Source: Knoellia sp. Soil729 (GTDB lineage: Bacteria; Actinomycetota; Actinomycetes; Actinomycetales; Dermatophilaceae). From it: a stretch of 64,000 nucleotides of DNA. The stretch is from NCBI RefSeq assembly GCF_001427985.1, contig NZ_LMSA01000003.1:48849-112848 (forward strand), given 5' to 3'. The notes beneath the pieces were generated by a model. That model made no database searches and was not told where the DNA came from. It was given only the letters and a program-made list of their open reading frames with translations. Positions 45,436 to 53,662 of the stretch are shown piece after piece. Position numbers and translations under genes: made by a program. The number at the start of each line of letters is the position of its first letter. Within the stretch, counting starts at the first letter, position 1.

Positions 45436-46536
45436 CGCTGGAACTTCGAGCCACTGGTGGCTCATGACCGCGAGGAGCAGGGTCGTCGGCAGGCCCACGG
45501 CCAAGAGGGGCACCACACCTCCAGAGAACAAGGCGACGCCGGTGACGGCATACAGAGCCGTGAAGACCGGCAAGTGCCACAGGAAGACCCCGTAGCTCAC
45601 CCGTCCCAGCCACCGCACTGTTGCATGGGACAGTGCGGCGCGATAGGCGCTCGCACCGCCGTGGGTCAGCGGGAGCAAGAGGGCAAAGGACACCAGGGTG
45701 CACAGCGCCGTTCTGCCGATGAGCTCGCTGGCGGACGCGGTGTCGACCGTCAGTGCTCCCGCGATGGTGGTGGTGCCCAGCAGGTAGGCAGCCCCCGCGA
45801 CGGCGAGGCACATGACGGAATCTGCCCCCCAGGCCTCGAGCCGTCGTGAAACCGAGGACGTGGGGACAGAGAGGGCCTCGGCACAGATCATGCCGGCGAG
45901 GAACTGGGGCGCGCGGGCATGGAGCCACATGTGGAACTGGAGGTCCTCACCGAAGACCTCCCCTGCCCCCAGACCCGCAAACAGGGTCGTGACGAGTGCG
46001 GTGACGACCAGAACAACGAGCGGGAGCGCGGGGTGTCGTCGGCGAAGCGGTCGAAGCGCGATGACGACGAGCGGTAGCACCGCATAGAAGGAGATCTCGG
46101 TGGCCAGGCTCCACGACTGGCCGAACGCGGAGATCCACGCATCGGAGACGTAGATCTGGAGCAGTGCTGCGTGGAGCACCCAGTCGCGCCATGGCGGGTT
46201 GGCGAAGACGACGACGGCAGCCAGCGCCACCCAGTAGGCAGGAAGGACCCTGGCGGCTCGGCGCAAGCCGTAGCCCAGGACATCAAGGCTCCCCTTCGCG
46301 TCCTTGGACACCAGGCCACGATGCAGGAGGAAACCCGACAGCGCGAAGAAGATCCCGACCCCGAAGTCACCCCGGGCCCAGAGACGCCCGATCAAGCCGC
46401 CCGTGGCACCGAACCCGGTGAGGAAAGCAGCGTGGGTGAGCACCACGAGTCCCGCGGCGACAGCGCGAAGACCGTCCAGAGCCGGGTTGAGGGTCAGGGG
46501 AACTGCGTGGTTCCGCAACCCCGTCGTCATGCTCAT
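45349..46536 (-). CDS. OafA/YrhL-type membrane acyltransferase (AT3 only)
   Basis: A 395-residue AT3 acyltransferase with about ten spans and no SGNH domain. Signatures: NPALDGLRAVAAGLVVLTHA, FGVGIFFALSGFLLHRGLV, LRRAARVLPAYWVALAAVV, and GQSWSLATEISFYAVLPL holding the conserved SLxxExxFY. VSYGVFLWHLPVFTALYAV is the late motif. Expected to acylate a cell-envelope sugar; Rv0228, an acyltransferase near aftD in M. tuberculosis, may be the counterpart. ATG at 46536 has TAGGGT 6 nt upstream on its strand. Its last 29 codons lie antisense to the end of aftD. Confidence 0.86.
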   Translation of the reverse strand: MSMTTGLRNHAVPLTLNPALDGLRAVAAGLVVLTHAAFLTGFGATGGLIGRLWARGDFGVGIFFALSGFLLHRGLVSKDAKGSLDVLGYGLRRAARVLPAYWVALAAVVVFANPPWRDWVLHAALLQIYVSDAWISAFGQSWSLATEISFYAVLPLVVIALRPLRRRHPALPLVVLVVTALVTTLFAGLGAGEVFGEDLQFHMWLHARAPQFLAGMICAEALSVPTSSVSRRLEAWGADSVMCLAVAGAAYLLGTTTIAGALTVDTASASELIGRTALCTLVSFALLLPLTHGGASAYRAALSHATVRWLGRVSYGVFLWHLPVFTALYAVTGVALFSGGVVPLLAVGLPTTLLLAVMSHQWLEVPASALVGRFLGRQRDRERRQHQQPDRRLDR

Positions 46537-46542
46537 GTGCGC

Positions 46543-46548
46543 ACCCTA
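46543..46548 (-). promoter_or_regulatory. -10 box of a leaderless promoter for the AT3 acyltransferase
   Basis: On the minus strand TAGGGT, 6 nt, then the ATG at 46536. Confidence 0.45.
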
Positions 46549-46603
46549 TGGGAGAGGACCGCGCCCACCGTTCCCAGAACCCGAAGCCCCGCTGTACCGA
46601 CTG

Positions 46604-46609
46604 GTAGGG
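46604..46609 (+). promoter_or_regulatory. -10 box for the DUF3068-epimerase pair
   Basis: TAGGGT inside CTGGTAGGGTCT (46601-46612), identical to the sequence before the DUF2613 gene. Here it lies about 50 bases before the ATG, so the mRNA would have a leader; AAAGGTG near 46643 may be the ribosome site. Confidence 0.4.
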
Positions 46610-46657
46610 TCTCGTCAACTCGATCCGTGCTCCACTTGAGACAAAGGTGTCCCGCAC

Positions 46658-47677
46658 ATGCGCAGAATCATCGGTCTGGTCCTCATGGGCCTCGCCGGCT
46701 TCCTCGTCACCGCCGCAGTGCTGGCCCTGGTCTACGTTCCGGGCCAGGTGAAGAAGACCCCGCTGGATACGGACTCGAACACGCGACTCTCGGGGACTGC
46801 CGCGGTTCTCCCGACGGGTGGCAGCGCTCCCGTGAAGGCATTGAGCCACACCGTCGCCGACGGCAAGAAGTCGGACGGCAAGGTCGTCGTGTTCGACACC
46901 TTCACCTGCCTGATCACGGACCCCAACGGGAACGCGCCCGACTGCGTCGACGACTCCAACACCGGTGAGGGAACCAGGCTCGTCACTGCGTCCACCGACC
47001 GCTTCGCGACCGATCGCAAGACCGCGCTCGCGGTCAACGACGAGAAGTACATCGGGGACGCGAAGCCGCATGAGGGCCTCGTCAACAAGTTCCCGTTCGG
47101 TGTCGAGAAGAAGACCTACCCCTTCTGGGACGGGGTCATCGGTCGCGCGAATGACGCGGAGTTCCAAGGGGAGGAGAAGGTCAACGGCTGGAACACCTAC
47201 AAGTTCGTCACCACGGTGACCGACGAGCCCGCGGAGATCGCTTCAGGCATCCAGGGCACGTACTCCTCGACCAAGACGATGTACATCGACCCGCGCACCG
47301 GTGCCATCCAGAAGCAGACGGAGCAGCAGGTGCGCAAGACCGACAACGGCACCACGGTCCTGGACCTGGACTTCGGCTTCACCGACGAGACCATCGCGGC
47401 AAACATCAAGGACGCCAAGGCCAACGACTCCAAGCTCGGACTCGTCGACAAGCTGCCACTCATCGCTGGACTGCTTGGGCTCCTGAGCGCTGTCGCCGGC
47501 TTCTTCCTGTGGAACAGCGCCCGTCGTGACGGTGAGGATGACGCGAGGCGCGACGCCTACGACGGCAACGGCGACGGCGACTTTGACCGCGCCAACTCCA
47601 ACCTCGACGTCTTCGGCGACCGCGAGCGCGTGGATGACGGGGCCACGCGCAGCAACATCGACCTGCGAAAGTCCTGA
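46658..47677 (+). CDS. DUF3068 (PorA-family) membrane protein
   Basis: A 339-residue protein with an N-terminal span (residues 4-27, IIGLVLMGLAGFLVTAAVLALVYV split by few polar residues), a large extracytoplasmic domain (30-265) and a second span at about 268-288 (LPLIAGLLGLLSAVAGFFLW), then a 50-residue acidic cytoplasmic tail. KTMYIDPRTGAIQKQTEQQV and the double-span layout are typical of DUF3068. Members are common in actinobacteria, including Rv0227c near aftD; the family is also labelled porin PorA-like, but no pore activity is implied here. Likely works with the glycan machinery. The UDP-xylose synthase-like gene follows after one base. Confidence 0.8.
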   Translation: MRRIIGLVLMGLAGFLVTAAVLALVYVPGQVKKTPLDTDSNTRLSGTAAVLPTGGSAPVKALSHTVADGKKSDGKVVVFDTFTCLITDPNGNAPDCVDDSNTGEGTRLVTASTDRFATDRKTALAVNDEKYIGDAKPHEGLVNKFPFGVEKKTYPFWDGVIGRANDAEFQGEEKVNGWNTYKFVTTVTDEPAEIASGIQGTYSSTKTMYIDPRTGAIQKQTEQQVRKTDNGTTVLDLDFGFTDETIAANIKDAKANDSKLGLVDKLPLIAGLLGLLSAVAGFFLWNSARRDGEDDARRDAYDGNGDGDFDRANSNLDVFGDRERVDDGATRSNIDLRKS

Positions 47678-47678
47678 C

Positions 47679-48623
47679 GTGCGCGTCGTCGTCACCGGCG
47701 GCGCGGGCTTCCTGGGATCGCACCTCTGCGAGGCGTTGGTCGGACGGGGTGACGAGGTCGTGTGCCTCGACAACTTCCTCACCGGCGCGCCCGCCAACGT
47801 GTCCCATCTCGTCGAGGAGCCGGGCTTCAAGCTGATCCGCTCCGACGTGACGGACTTCGTCCATGTCGGCGGCAAGGTGGACCTCGTCCTCCACTTCGCC
47901 AGCCCGGCGTCGCCGATCGACTACCTCAAGCTGCCGATCGAGACGCTCAAAGTGGGATCGATCGGGACCCTTCATGCCCTGGGCCTGGCCCGCGACAAGA
48001 GTGCTCGGATCGTCCTGGCCTCGACGTCCGAGGTGTACGGCGATCCTCACGTCCACCCTCAGCCGGAGACCTACTGGGGTCACGTGAACCCGGTCGGTCC
48101 TCGCGGCGTCTACGACGAGGCCAAGCGCTTTGCCGAGGCGCTGACGCTGGCCTACCGCAACACCCACGCGGTCGACACGGGGATCGTGCGCATCTTCAAC
48201 ACGTTCGGTCCGAGGATGCGACCCAACGACGGGCGCGCCATCCCCAACTTCATCCGTCAGTCCCTGGCCGGCGAGCCGGTGACGGTGGCGGGGGACGGGT
48301 CCCAGACCCGGTCCATCTGCTACGTCGACGACCTCGTCGACGCGATCCTCAGCATGGCCGACGGAGAGCACCAGGGTCCGATCAACATCGGCAACCCCCA
48401 CGAGATCTCGATGCTCGACCTCGCACGCAAGGTCATCGATCTGACGGGGTCAGCCTCACGTGTCGCACACATCGAGCGACCCGTGGACGACCCCACCGTG
48501 CGCCAGCCGGACACCACGCTGGCCCGACAGGTGCTGGGCTGGGAGCCCAAGGTCGAGATCGACGAGGGACTGGCCCGCACCATCGCGTGGTTCCGCGAGG
48601 TGCATCCCTGGTCACCCGCCTGA
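47679..48623 (+). CDS. NAD-dependent UDP-glucuronate decarboxylase (UDP-xylose synthase) family protein
   Basis: A 314-residue extended short-chain dehydrogenase. The NAD loop is VVVTGGAGFLGSHLCE (Gly7 to Gly13). The segment HFASPASPIDYLKLPIETLK is characteristic of UDP-xylose synthases, with TLKxxxxGT next. The catalytic Ser/Thr is in LASTSEVYGDP and the Tyr-Lys pair in YDEAKRFAE; RIFNTFGPRMRPNDGR and QTRSICYVDDLVDAI bind the sugar nucleotide. Likely product UDP-xylose from UDP-glucuronate; dTDP-glucose dehydratase or another epimerase is the alternative. GTG start one base after the previous stop. The last 12 bases overlap the opposite methyltransferase gene. Confidence 0.85.
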   Translation: MRVVVTGGAGFLGSHLCEALVGRGDEVVCLDNFLTGAPANVSHLVEEPGFKLIRSDVTDFVHVGGKVDLVLHFASPASPIDYLKLPIETLKVGSIGTLHALGLARDKSARIVLASTSEVYGDPHVHPQPETYWGHVNPVGPRGVYDEAKRFAEALTLAYRNTHAVDTGIVRIFNTFGPRMRPNDGRAIPNFIRQSLAGEPVTVAGDGSQTRSICYVDDLVDAILSMADGEHQGPINIGNPHEISMLDLARKVIDLTGSASRVAHIERPVDDPTVRQPDTTLARQVLGWEPKVEIDEGLARTIAWFREVHPWSPA

Positions 48624-49424
48624 CGGTCGGCGGCAGACGAAGATCGCCGTCCCCGGGATGATCGCGCCGCGCGTCGGCGACCAGCCTCCCCAGGTCGCGG
48701 TGTTGTCCAGCGGCCACTCAGGCTCGACCACGTCCTCCACGACGAGTCCGGCCGCGACGATCTCGCGGATCCGGTCGCCCATCGTCCGGTGGTGCTCCAC
48801 GTAGGTGGCCCGCCCCGACTCGTCGGACTCGACATACGGCGTGCGGTCGAAGTAGCTGAGCCGCGCCGTGAGCCCGGCCTCGCTGGGGTCGTCGGGGAAG
48901 GCCCATCGGATCGGGTGGGTCGTCGAGAAGACGAAGCGCCCACCGGGGCGCAGCACCCGGGCCATCTCCACCATGACGGCAGCGCTGTCGGCGACGAACG
49001 GCACGACGCCGTATGCCGTGAAGACCGTGTCGAACGACGCGTCACCAAAGGGGAGCGCGAGGCCGTCGCACTGGACCAGCGGGGGAGCGATGCCGGTGCG
49101 CGAGCTGACCTGCGACCCGACGCGCAGCATCCCCGCCGACAGGTCCGTGGCCACGACCGTGGCACCGGTGTGCCGGACCAGCCAGCGGGCACACTGGCCG
49201 GCCCCCGCACCGATCTCGAGGATGCGCTGACCAGCACCCGCCCCCAGCAGCCCGAGCGTCTCCTCGGTCCACCCCTCCGGTCCCCAGACGAACTCCTCGT
49301 CACCCAGGAAGGACCCGTGCTCGGCGTAGTACTCCGCGGCCTCGCCGTCCCACCAGGAGCGGTTCGCGGCGGCGGTCTCGCCACCCTCGGAGGGGCGCCG
49401 ACCGACGTCGCCGCTCACCGGCAT
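48612..49424 (-). CDS. Class I SAM-dependent methyltransferase
   Basis: A 270-residue soluble methyltransferase of unknown substrate. SWWDGEAAEYYAEHGSFLG is typical of an actinobacterial group that starts with W-x-x-EA. Motif I is RILEIGAGAGQCARWL, motif II VVATDLSAGML, then LALPFGDASFDTVFTAYGVV and RPGGRFVFSTTHPIRWAF, and the C-terminal HHRTMGDRIREIVAAGLVVE. ATG at 49424 is chosen because a GCGGGGT purine run precedes it and upstream starts run into the rpsA promoter. It is divergent from rpsA. I do not see a link with the glycan genes beyond position. Confidence 0.85.
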   Translation of the reverse strand: MPVSGDVGRRPSEGGETAAANRSWWDGEAAEYYAEHGSFLGDEEFVWGPEGWTEETLGLLGAGAGQRILEIGAGAGQCARWLVRHTGATVVATDLSAGMLRVGSQVSSRTGIAPPLVQCDGLALPFGDASFDTVFTAYGVVPFVADSAAVMVEMARVLRPGGRFVFSTTHPIRWAFPDDPSEAGLTARLSYFDRTPYVESDESGRATYVEHHRTMGDRIREIVAAGLVVEDVVEPEWPLDNTATWGGWSPTRGAIIPGTAIFVCRRPSGG

Positions 49425-49432
49425 ACCCCGCT

Positions 49433-49462
49433 TTGACCCTGCACGGACGACCTCGGTAAGGT
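49433..49462 (+). promoter_or_regulatory. Housekeeping promoter of rpsA
   Basis: TTGACC (49433-49438), 18-base spacer, TAAGGT (49457-49462): the best -35/-10 pair in the window. Transcription should start near 49469, giving a leader of about 100 nt before the rpsA ATG. Confidence 0.7.
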
Positions 49463-49572
49463 GATCGTGCAAACGCGTGTGTCGACGCATGCCCCGCGGG
49501 GCCTGCGAGCACGTCGGGTGCACTCAGCACCAACCCACTTCATCCATCTGTCCACATCGGAGTTCCTACTAC

Positions 49573-51084
49573 ATGACTGCCAGCACGGTCGACACGACCG
49601 CCCCTCAGATTGCCATCAACGACATCGGCTCTGAGGAAGAACTTCTCGCCGCCATCGACGCGACGATCAAGCACTTCAACGATGGCGACATCGTCGAAGG
49701 CATCATCGTCAAGGTGGACCGCGACGAGGTCCTGCTCGACATCGGCTACAAGACCGAGGGTGTCATCCCCTCGCGCGAGCTGTCCATCAAGCACGACATC
49801 GACCCCAACGAGGTCGTCAAGGTCGGCGACGAGGTCGAGGCCCTCGTCCTCCAGAAGGAGGACAAGGAAGGCCGTCTCATCCTGTCCAAGAAGCGGGCTC
49901 AGTACGAGCGCGCCTGGGGCACCATCGAGAAGGTCAAGGAAGAGGACGGCGTCGTCACCGGCACCGTCATCGAGGTCGTCAAGGGTGGGCTCATCCTCGA
50001 CATCGGCCTGCGCGGCTTCCTCCCCGCCTCCCTCGTCGAGATGCGTCGTGTCCGCGACCTCCAGCCCTACGTCGGCAAGGAGATCGAGGCCAAGATCATC
50101 GAGCTCGACAAGAACCGCAACAACGTGGTCCTGTCGCGCCGTGCCTGGCTCGAGCAGACGCAGTCCGAGGTGCGCACGACGTTCCTCAAGGAGCTCCAGA
50201 AGGGCCAGGTCCGTTCGGGCGTCGTGTCCTCCATCGTCAACTTCGGCGCGTTCGTGGACCTCGGCGGCGTCGACGGTCTCGTCCACGTCTCCGAGCTGTC
50301 CTGGAAGCACATCGACCACCCGTCCGAGGTCGTCGAGGTCGGCGACGAGGTCACCGTCGAGGTGCTCGACGTCGACATGGACCGCGAGCGTGTCTCCCTG
50401 TCGCTGAAGGCGACGCAGGAGGACCCGTGGCAGCACTTCGCCCGCACGCACGCCATCGGTCAGGTCGTGCCCGGCAAGGTCACCAAGCTCGTCCCGTTCG
50501 GCTCGTTCGTGCGCGTCGAGGACGGCATCGAGGGCCTGGTCCACATCTCCGAGCTGGCCGAGCGCCACGTGGAGCTCCCGGAGCAGGTCGTCACCGTCGG
50601 CGCCGACATCTTCGTCAAGGTCATCGACATCGACCTCGAGCGTCGCCGCATCTCGCTCTCCCTCAAGCAGGCGAACGAGGACGGCGCGGGCCAGGTCGAG
50701 TTCGACCCGACCCTCTACGGCATGGCTGCGGAGTACGACGAGGCCGGTGCCTACAAGTACCCCGAGGGCTTCGACTCCGAGACCAACGAGTGGCTCGAGG
50801 GCTTCGAGAAGCAGCGTGAGGTCTGGGAGAAGCAGTACGCCGAGGCACACGCCCGCTGGGAGGCGCACCGCGCGCAGGTCGAGGAGGCCGCCAAGGCCGA
50901 CGCCGAGGCCGCTGCCGGTGGCGACACCGCCACGTCCTACAGCAGCGACTCGTCCACCGCGTCGTCCGCCTCCGACGACGACGAGAGCACGGACTCGCGT
51001 CCGGCCGCTCCCGCCGCCGCCGAGGGCACCCTCGCCTCCGACGAGGCCCTCGCCGCACTGCGCGAGAAGCTCACCGGAAACTGA
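49573..51084 (+). CDS. rpsA: 30S ribosomal protein S1
   Basis: A 503-residue RNA-binding ribosomal protein that helps load mRNA. Four S1 domains are visible, at about residues 36-105 (GIIVKVDRDEVLLDIGYKTE), 123-190 (TVIEVVKGGLILDIGLRGFL), 208-280 (VVSSIVNFGAFVDLGGVDGL) and 293-365 (KVTKLVPFGSFVRVEDGIEG), each ending with an LSxK-like motif. The C-terminal 130 residues are acidic and Ala/Ser-rich (ending LASDEALAALREKLTGN), the form found in high-GC actinobacteria. ATG at 49573 follows GGAG. The long leader may allow autogenous control. Two hairpins follow the stop. Confidence 0.97.
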   Translation: MTASTVDTTAPQIAINDIGSEEELLAAIDATIKHFNDGDIVEGIIVKVDRDEVLLDIGYKTEGVIPSRELSIKHDIDPNEVVKVGDEVEALVLQKEDKEGRLILSKKRAQYERAWGTIEKVKEEDGVVTGTVIEVVKGGLILDIGLRGFLPASLVEMRRVRDLQPYVGKEIEAKIIELDKNRNNVVLSRRAWLEQTQSEVRTTFLKELQKGQVRSGVVSSIVNFGAFVDLGGVDGLVHVSELSWKHIDHPSEVVEVGDEVTVEVLDVDMDRERVSLSLKATQEDPWQHFARTHAIGQVVPGKVTKLVPFGSFVRVEDGIEGLVHISELAERHVELPEQVVTVGADIFVKVIDIDLERRRISLSLKQANEDGAGQVEFDPTLYGMAAEYDEAGAYKYPEGFDSETNEWLEGFEKQREVWEKQYAEAHARWEAHRAQVEEAAKADAEAAAGGDTATSYSSDSSTASSASDDDESTDSRPAAPAAAEGTLASDEALAALREKLTGN

Positions 51085-51089
51085 GCGGG

Positions 51090-51111
51090 ACGGCATACGC
51101 CCGTATGCCGT
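51090..51111. repeat. Inverted repeat carrying GGCATAC/GTATGCC after rpsA
   Basis: ACGGCATACG and CGTATGCCGT are perfect 10-base arms around CC, starting 5 bases after the rpsA stop. It resembles the 28-bp palindrome at 17245-17272. It may be a first terminator or an RNA end-protecting stem ahead of the stronger hairpin. Confidence 0.5.
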
Positions 51112-51120
51112 GACGCACGT

Positions 51121-51160
51121 CCGAAGGCCCGGTTCCCCTTGCGGGGAGCCGGGCCTTCGG
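51121..51160 (+). terminator. Intrinsic-type terminator of rpsA
   Basis: CCGAAGGCCCGG (51121-51132) and CCGGGCCTTCGG (51149-51160) are exact reverse complements; the stem continues inward with TTCCCC/GGGGAG around loop TTGC, about 18 pairs in total. This is the strongest hairpin in the window. A T run is lacking. Confidence 0.8.
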
Positions 51161-51192
51161 CCTGTCCGCCCCCGCCGTGCCACAGTGGGGGC

Positions 51193-51654
51193 ATGGCACG
51201 CACCGTCGCGACGAACACCACTGTCGACCTCGAGACCCTGCTCGACTTCCTGCGCCCCCGACACCACCTGGTGCTCACGACGAGCCGGCGAGACGGCCGG
51301 CCACAGACCTCGCCGGTGACCGGTGGGGTGGACGAGCAGGGCCGCATCGTCATCTCGACCTATCCGGAGCGGGCCAAGGTGGCGAACGCTCGTCGCGACC
51401 CGCAGGTCAGCGTCCTGGCACTGTCCGACGACTTCGACGGGCCCTGGGTGCAGGTCGACGGGGAGTGCGAGGTGATCGACATGCCCGAGGCTGCCGAGGC
51501 GCTGGTGGACTACTACCGCTGCATCTCGGGGGAGCACCCCGACTGGGACGAGTACCGGCAGGCCATGCGTGAGCAGGGCAAGTCACTGCTCCGCATCACG
51601 CCGACGCACTGGGGGCCGATCGCCACCGGCGGCTTCCCGGCGCGGTTGGCCTAG
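51193..51654 (+). CDS. PPOX-class, probably F420-dependent oxidoreductase
   Basis: A 153-residue split-barrel flavin/deazaflavin-binding protein. The N-terminal LLDFLRPRHHLVLTTSRRDG and RPQTSPVTGGVDEQGRIVIST are the usual start of actinobacterial F420-dependent PPOX proteins (TIGR03618 type), followed by RAKVANARRDPQVSVLAL and WVQVDGECEVIDMPEAA. A C-terminal ITPTHWGPIATGGFP closes it. FMN cannot be ruled out as cofactor, and the substrate is unknown. CACAGT ends 6 nt before the ATG, so it may be leaderless. Its TAG stop overlaps the TAG stop of the convergent phosphatase gene (CTAG). Confidence 0.85.
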   Translation: MARTVATNTTVDLETLLDFLRPRHHLVLTTSRRDGRPQTSPVTGGVDEQGRIVISTYPERAKVANARRDPQVSVLALSDDFDGPWVQVDGECEVIDMPEAAEALVDYYRCISGEHPDWDEYRQAMREQGKSLLRITPTHWGPIATGGFPARLA

Positions 51655-52487
51655 CGCCGGGACAGGGCGGTGACGAGCGTGCGCAGCGTCGGGTGCTCGA
51701 TCTCCGCGCCGGTCGCCCAGTAGGCCGGGCGCAGGTAGGAGCTGCCCGCGTCCCCGTTCACGACGCCGTCCTCGCAGCCCCAGTAGCGGCCACCGCCAAG
51801 GCGCACCATGAAGGCACCGGCGGCCACGTCCCAGGAGTTGGTGTGCAGGTCGAACGTCGCGTCGGCCCGTCCGGTCGCCACGTGGGCCAGGCCCAGCGCC
51901 CCACTGCCGAGGGTGCGCACGGCTCCGTAGGCCCGCACCAGGGCCCCACTCGCCGTCAGGGCATCGTCGGCGTTGGCTTCGAGGTCGAGGTCCCGCGGGA
52001 AGGTGGAGACGACCAGGCTGTCGATCTCGCGCTCCACGCGCCGAGGGCCGGCTGCCGTGCCGTTGACCGTCACACCGGTGAGGTCGGCGGCGAACACCTC
52101 ACCCAGGGCCGGTGCGGCAATGACGCCGGCAACGACCTCGCCGTCGACGGTGGCGGCGATGGAGACGCACCAGAAGGCCAGCCCGTGGCTGAAGTTCACC
52201 GTCCCGTCGATGGGGTCGACGTGCCAGACGACCCGCCCGCTCCCGGAGTGTCCGCCCTCCTCGCCGATGATGACGCTGTCCGGGACGGCCTGGGTGAGAC
52301 CCTCGCGGATGAGGCGCTCGGAGGCCAGGTCGTGCTCGGTGACGAGGTCATGGGGTCCGCCCTTGTGCTCGACGGACATCGGCCGCCGGAACGCGTCCAT
52401 GAGGTAGGCCGAGCTGCCCTCGGCGACCTGCTCCGCCACCGTCCGCAGCTGCACGGACTCCTCGACCGAGCAGGGCCGGCTCGTCAC
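51651..52487 (-). CDS. Inositol monophosphatase family protein
   Basis: A 278-residue Mg-dependent phosphatase of the IMPase/histidinol-phosphatase/FBPase fold. Motifs: GGPHDLVTEHDLASERLI, SVIIGEEGGHSGSG with the metal Glu, VVWHVDPIDGTVNFSHGLAF, which is the DPIDGTxNF signature, and C-terminal TFDLHTNSWDVAAGAFMVRLGG (WDxAAG). It can act on myo-inositol 1-P, histidinol-P or other sugar phosphates. It is the last gene of the ABC importer operon (GTGA overlap with the ATPase), so it may dephosphorylate what the importer brings in, which would explain the pairing. A longer open frame upstream is only the antisense shadow of the ATPase gene. Confidence 0.9.
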   Translation of the reverse strand: MTSRPCSVEESVQLRTVAEQVAEGSSAYLMDAFRRPMSVEHKGGPHDLVTEHDLASERLIREGLTQAVPDSVIIGEEGGHSGSGRVVWHVDPIDGTVNFSHGLAFWCVSIAATVDGEVVAGVIAAPALGEVFAADLTGVTVNGTAAGPRRVEREIDSLVVSTFPRDLDLEANADDALTASGALVRAYGAVRTLGSGALGLAHVATGRADATFDLHTNSWDVAAGAFMVRLGGGRYWGCEDGVVNGDAGSSYLRPAYWATGAEIEHPTLRTLVTALSRR

Positions 52488-53662
52488 GGCTGGTCGCCCT
52501 CCACGGGCATGAGCCAGGCACGTCCCGCCTCGAAGCCGACGTCGAGGAAGTCGCCGGGGGAGAACGTCTCGTGGGCGTGCGGGTCGGCGACGGACACCAC
52601 GAGGTTGCCGGCCTCGGTCTCGATGTCGTACTCGATCGACTGGCCGTAGAACATCGACGACAGGACCCGTCCCACGGCTCCCCCCACGGCACGTCCCCGC
52701 GTCGGCGTGAGGCGCACGGACTCCGGACGCACCATGAGCGTCACGGAGCTGCGGGCGTCCACCGCGGCGTGCCTGGGCACGGTCCACCGCTGGCCGAGGA
52801 CGCTCACGTCCGCACCGGTTGCGGTGACGTCGTGGACGTCGACGTCGAGGAAGTTGGCACGACCGATGAAGTCGGCCACGAACACCGATGCCGGGTGGCG
52901 ATAGATCTCCTCGGGTGTGTCGACCTGCTCGATGACGCCGACGTTCATGACGACGATCCGGTCGGACATCGTCATGGCCTCGTCCTGGTCGTGCGTGACG
53001 AAGATCGTGGTGATGCCGAGCCGCCGCTGCAGCCGACGGATCTCCCCGCGCATCTGCACCCGCAGCTTGGCGTCGAGGTTGGACAGCGGCTCGTCGAAGA
53101 GCAGGACCTTGGGACGCATGACGAGCGCGCGAGCCAGGGCCACGCGCTGCTGCTGGCCACCCGACATCTGGTGGGGCGCCCGGTCGCGGTAGGGCCCGAG
53201 GTTCATCGAGGTCAGTGCCGTCTCGACCTCCTCGGTCACCCGTGCCGACGGGAGCTTGCGCAGCTTGAGCCCGTAGGCGACGTTGTTGAAGACGCTGAGG
53301 TGGGGGAAGAGGGCGTAGGACTGGAAGACCATCGCCATGGGCCGCTTGTTGGGCGCGACCTTGTTGATGAGGTCGTCGTCGAGCCGGATCTCTCCCTCGG
53401 TGGGGGTCTCGAAGCCGGCGATCATCCGCAGGGTCGTGGTCTTGCCGCACCCCGACGGGCCGAGGAGGGTGATGAACTCGCCCGGCTCGATGTCGAGGTC
53501 CACGTCCTTGACCGCTGGGCTGGCGCTCTTGTCGTCTCCGTAGACCTTGCGCAGGGAGCGCAGGGTGACCCGGCCGGGAGTGGCCGTGGCGATGTTGCCG
53601 GCGGCCAGGTGCGTCGAGGTGTCCGACTGCGTTGTCATTGCACTCTCCGAGGTGGCGGTCAT
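52484..53662 (-). CDS. ABC transporter ATP-binding protein (FbpC/PotA/PhnT/AfuC type)
   Basis: A 392-residue importer ATPase. Walker A is LLGPSGCGKTTTLRMIAG, then MAMVFQSYALFPHLSVFNNV (Q loop), signature HQMSGGQQQRVALARAL, Walker B VLLFDEPLSNLDAKLR, and switch IFVTHDQDEAMTMSDRI. A C-terminal TOBE domain (about 300-385: SSVTLMVRPESVRLTP, FSPGDFLDVGF) is present. This arrangement is shared by iron, polyamine, 2-aminoethylphosphonate and hexose-phosphate importers. ATG at 53662 overlaps the permease stop (ATGA), and its stop overlaps the phosphatase start. Confidence 0.93.
   Translation of the reverse strand: MTATSESAMTTQSDTSTHLAAGNIATATPGRVTLRSLRKVYGDDKSASPAVKDVDLDIEPGEFITLLGPSGCGKTTTLRMIAGFETPTEGEIRLDDDLINKVAPNKRPMAMVFQSYALFPHLSVFNNVAYGLKLRKLPSARVTEEVETALTSMNLGPYRDRAPHQMSGGQQQRVALARALVMRPKVLLFDEPLSNLDAKLRVQMRGEIRRLQRRLGITTIFVTHDQDEAMTMSDRIVVMNVGVIEQVDTPEEIYRHPASVFVADFIGRANFLDVDVHDVTATGADVSVLGQRWTVPRHAAVDARSSVTLMVRPESVRLTPTRGRAVGGAVGRVLSSMFYGQSIEYDIETEAGNLVVSVADPHAHETFSPGDFLDVGFEAGRAWLMPVEGDQP

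Noticed and set aside
22625..48623. Recent genomic island or mobile element carrying the glycan locus
   Set aside because: No integrase, transposase, flanking direct repeats or tRNA junction seen; base composition and gene packing look like the neighbours.
49540..51537. Long minus-strand open frame antisense to rpsA
   Set aside because: Low-complexity Leu/Asp/Val translation, no motifs, no start signal; mirror of the S1 repeats.
51651..53450. A 599-codon version of the phosphatase gene reaching into the ATPase gene
   Set aside because: The first 320 residues are Arg-rich shadow sequence of the ABC ATPase; the GTG at 52487 overlaps the ATPase stop and begins a normal-length IMPase.
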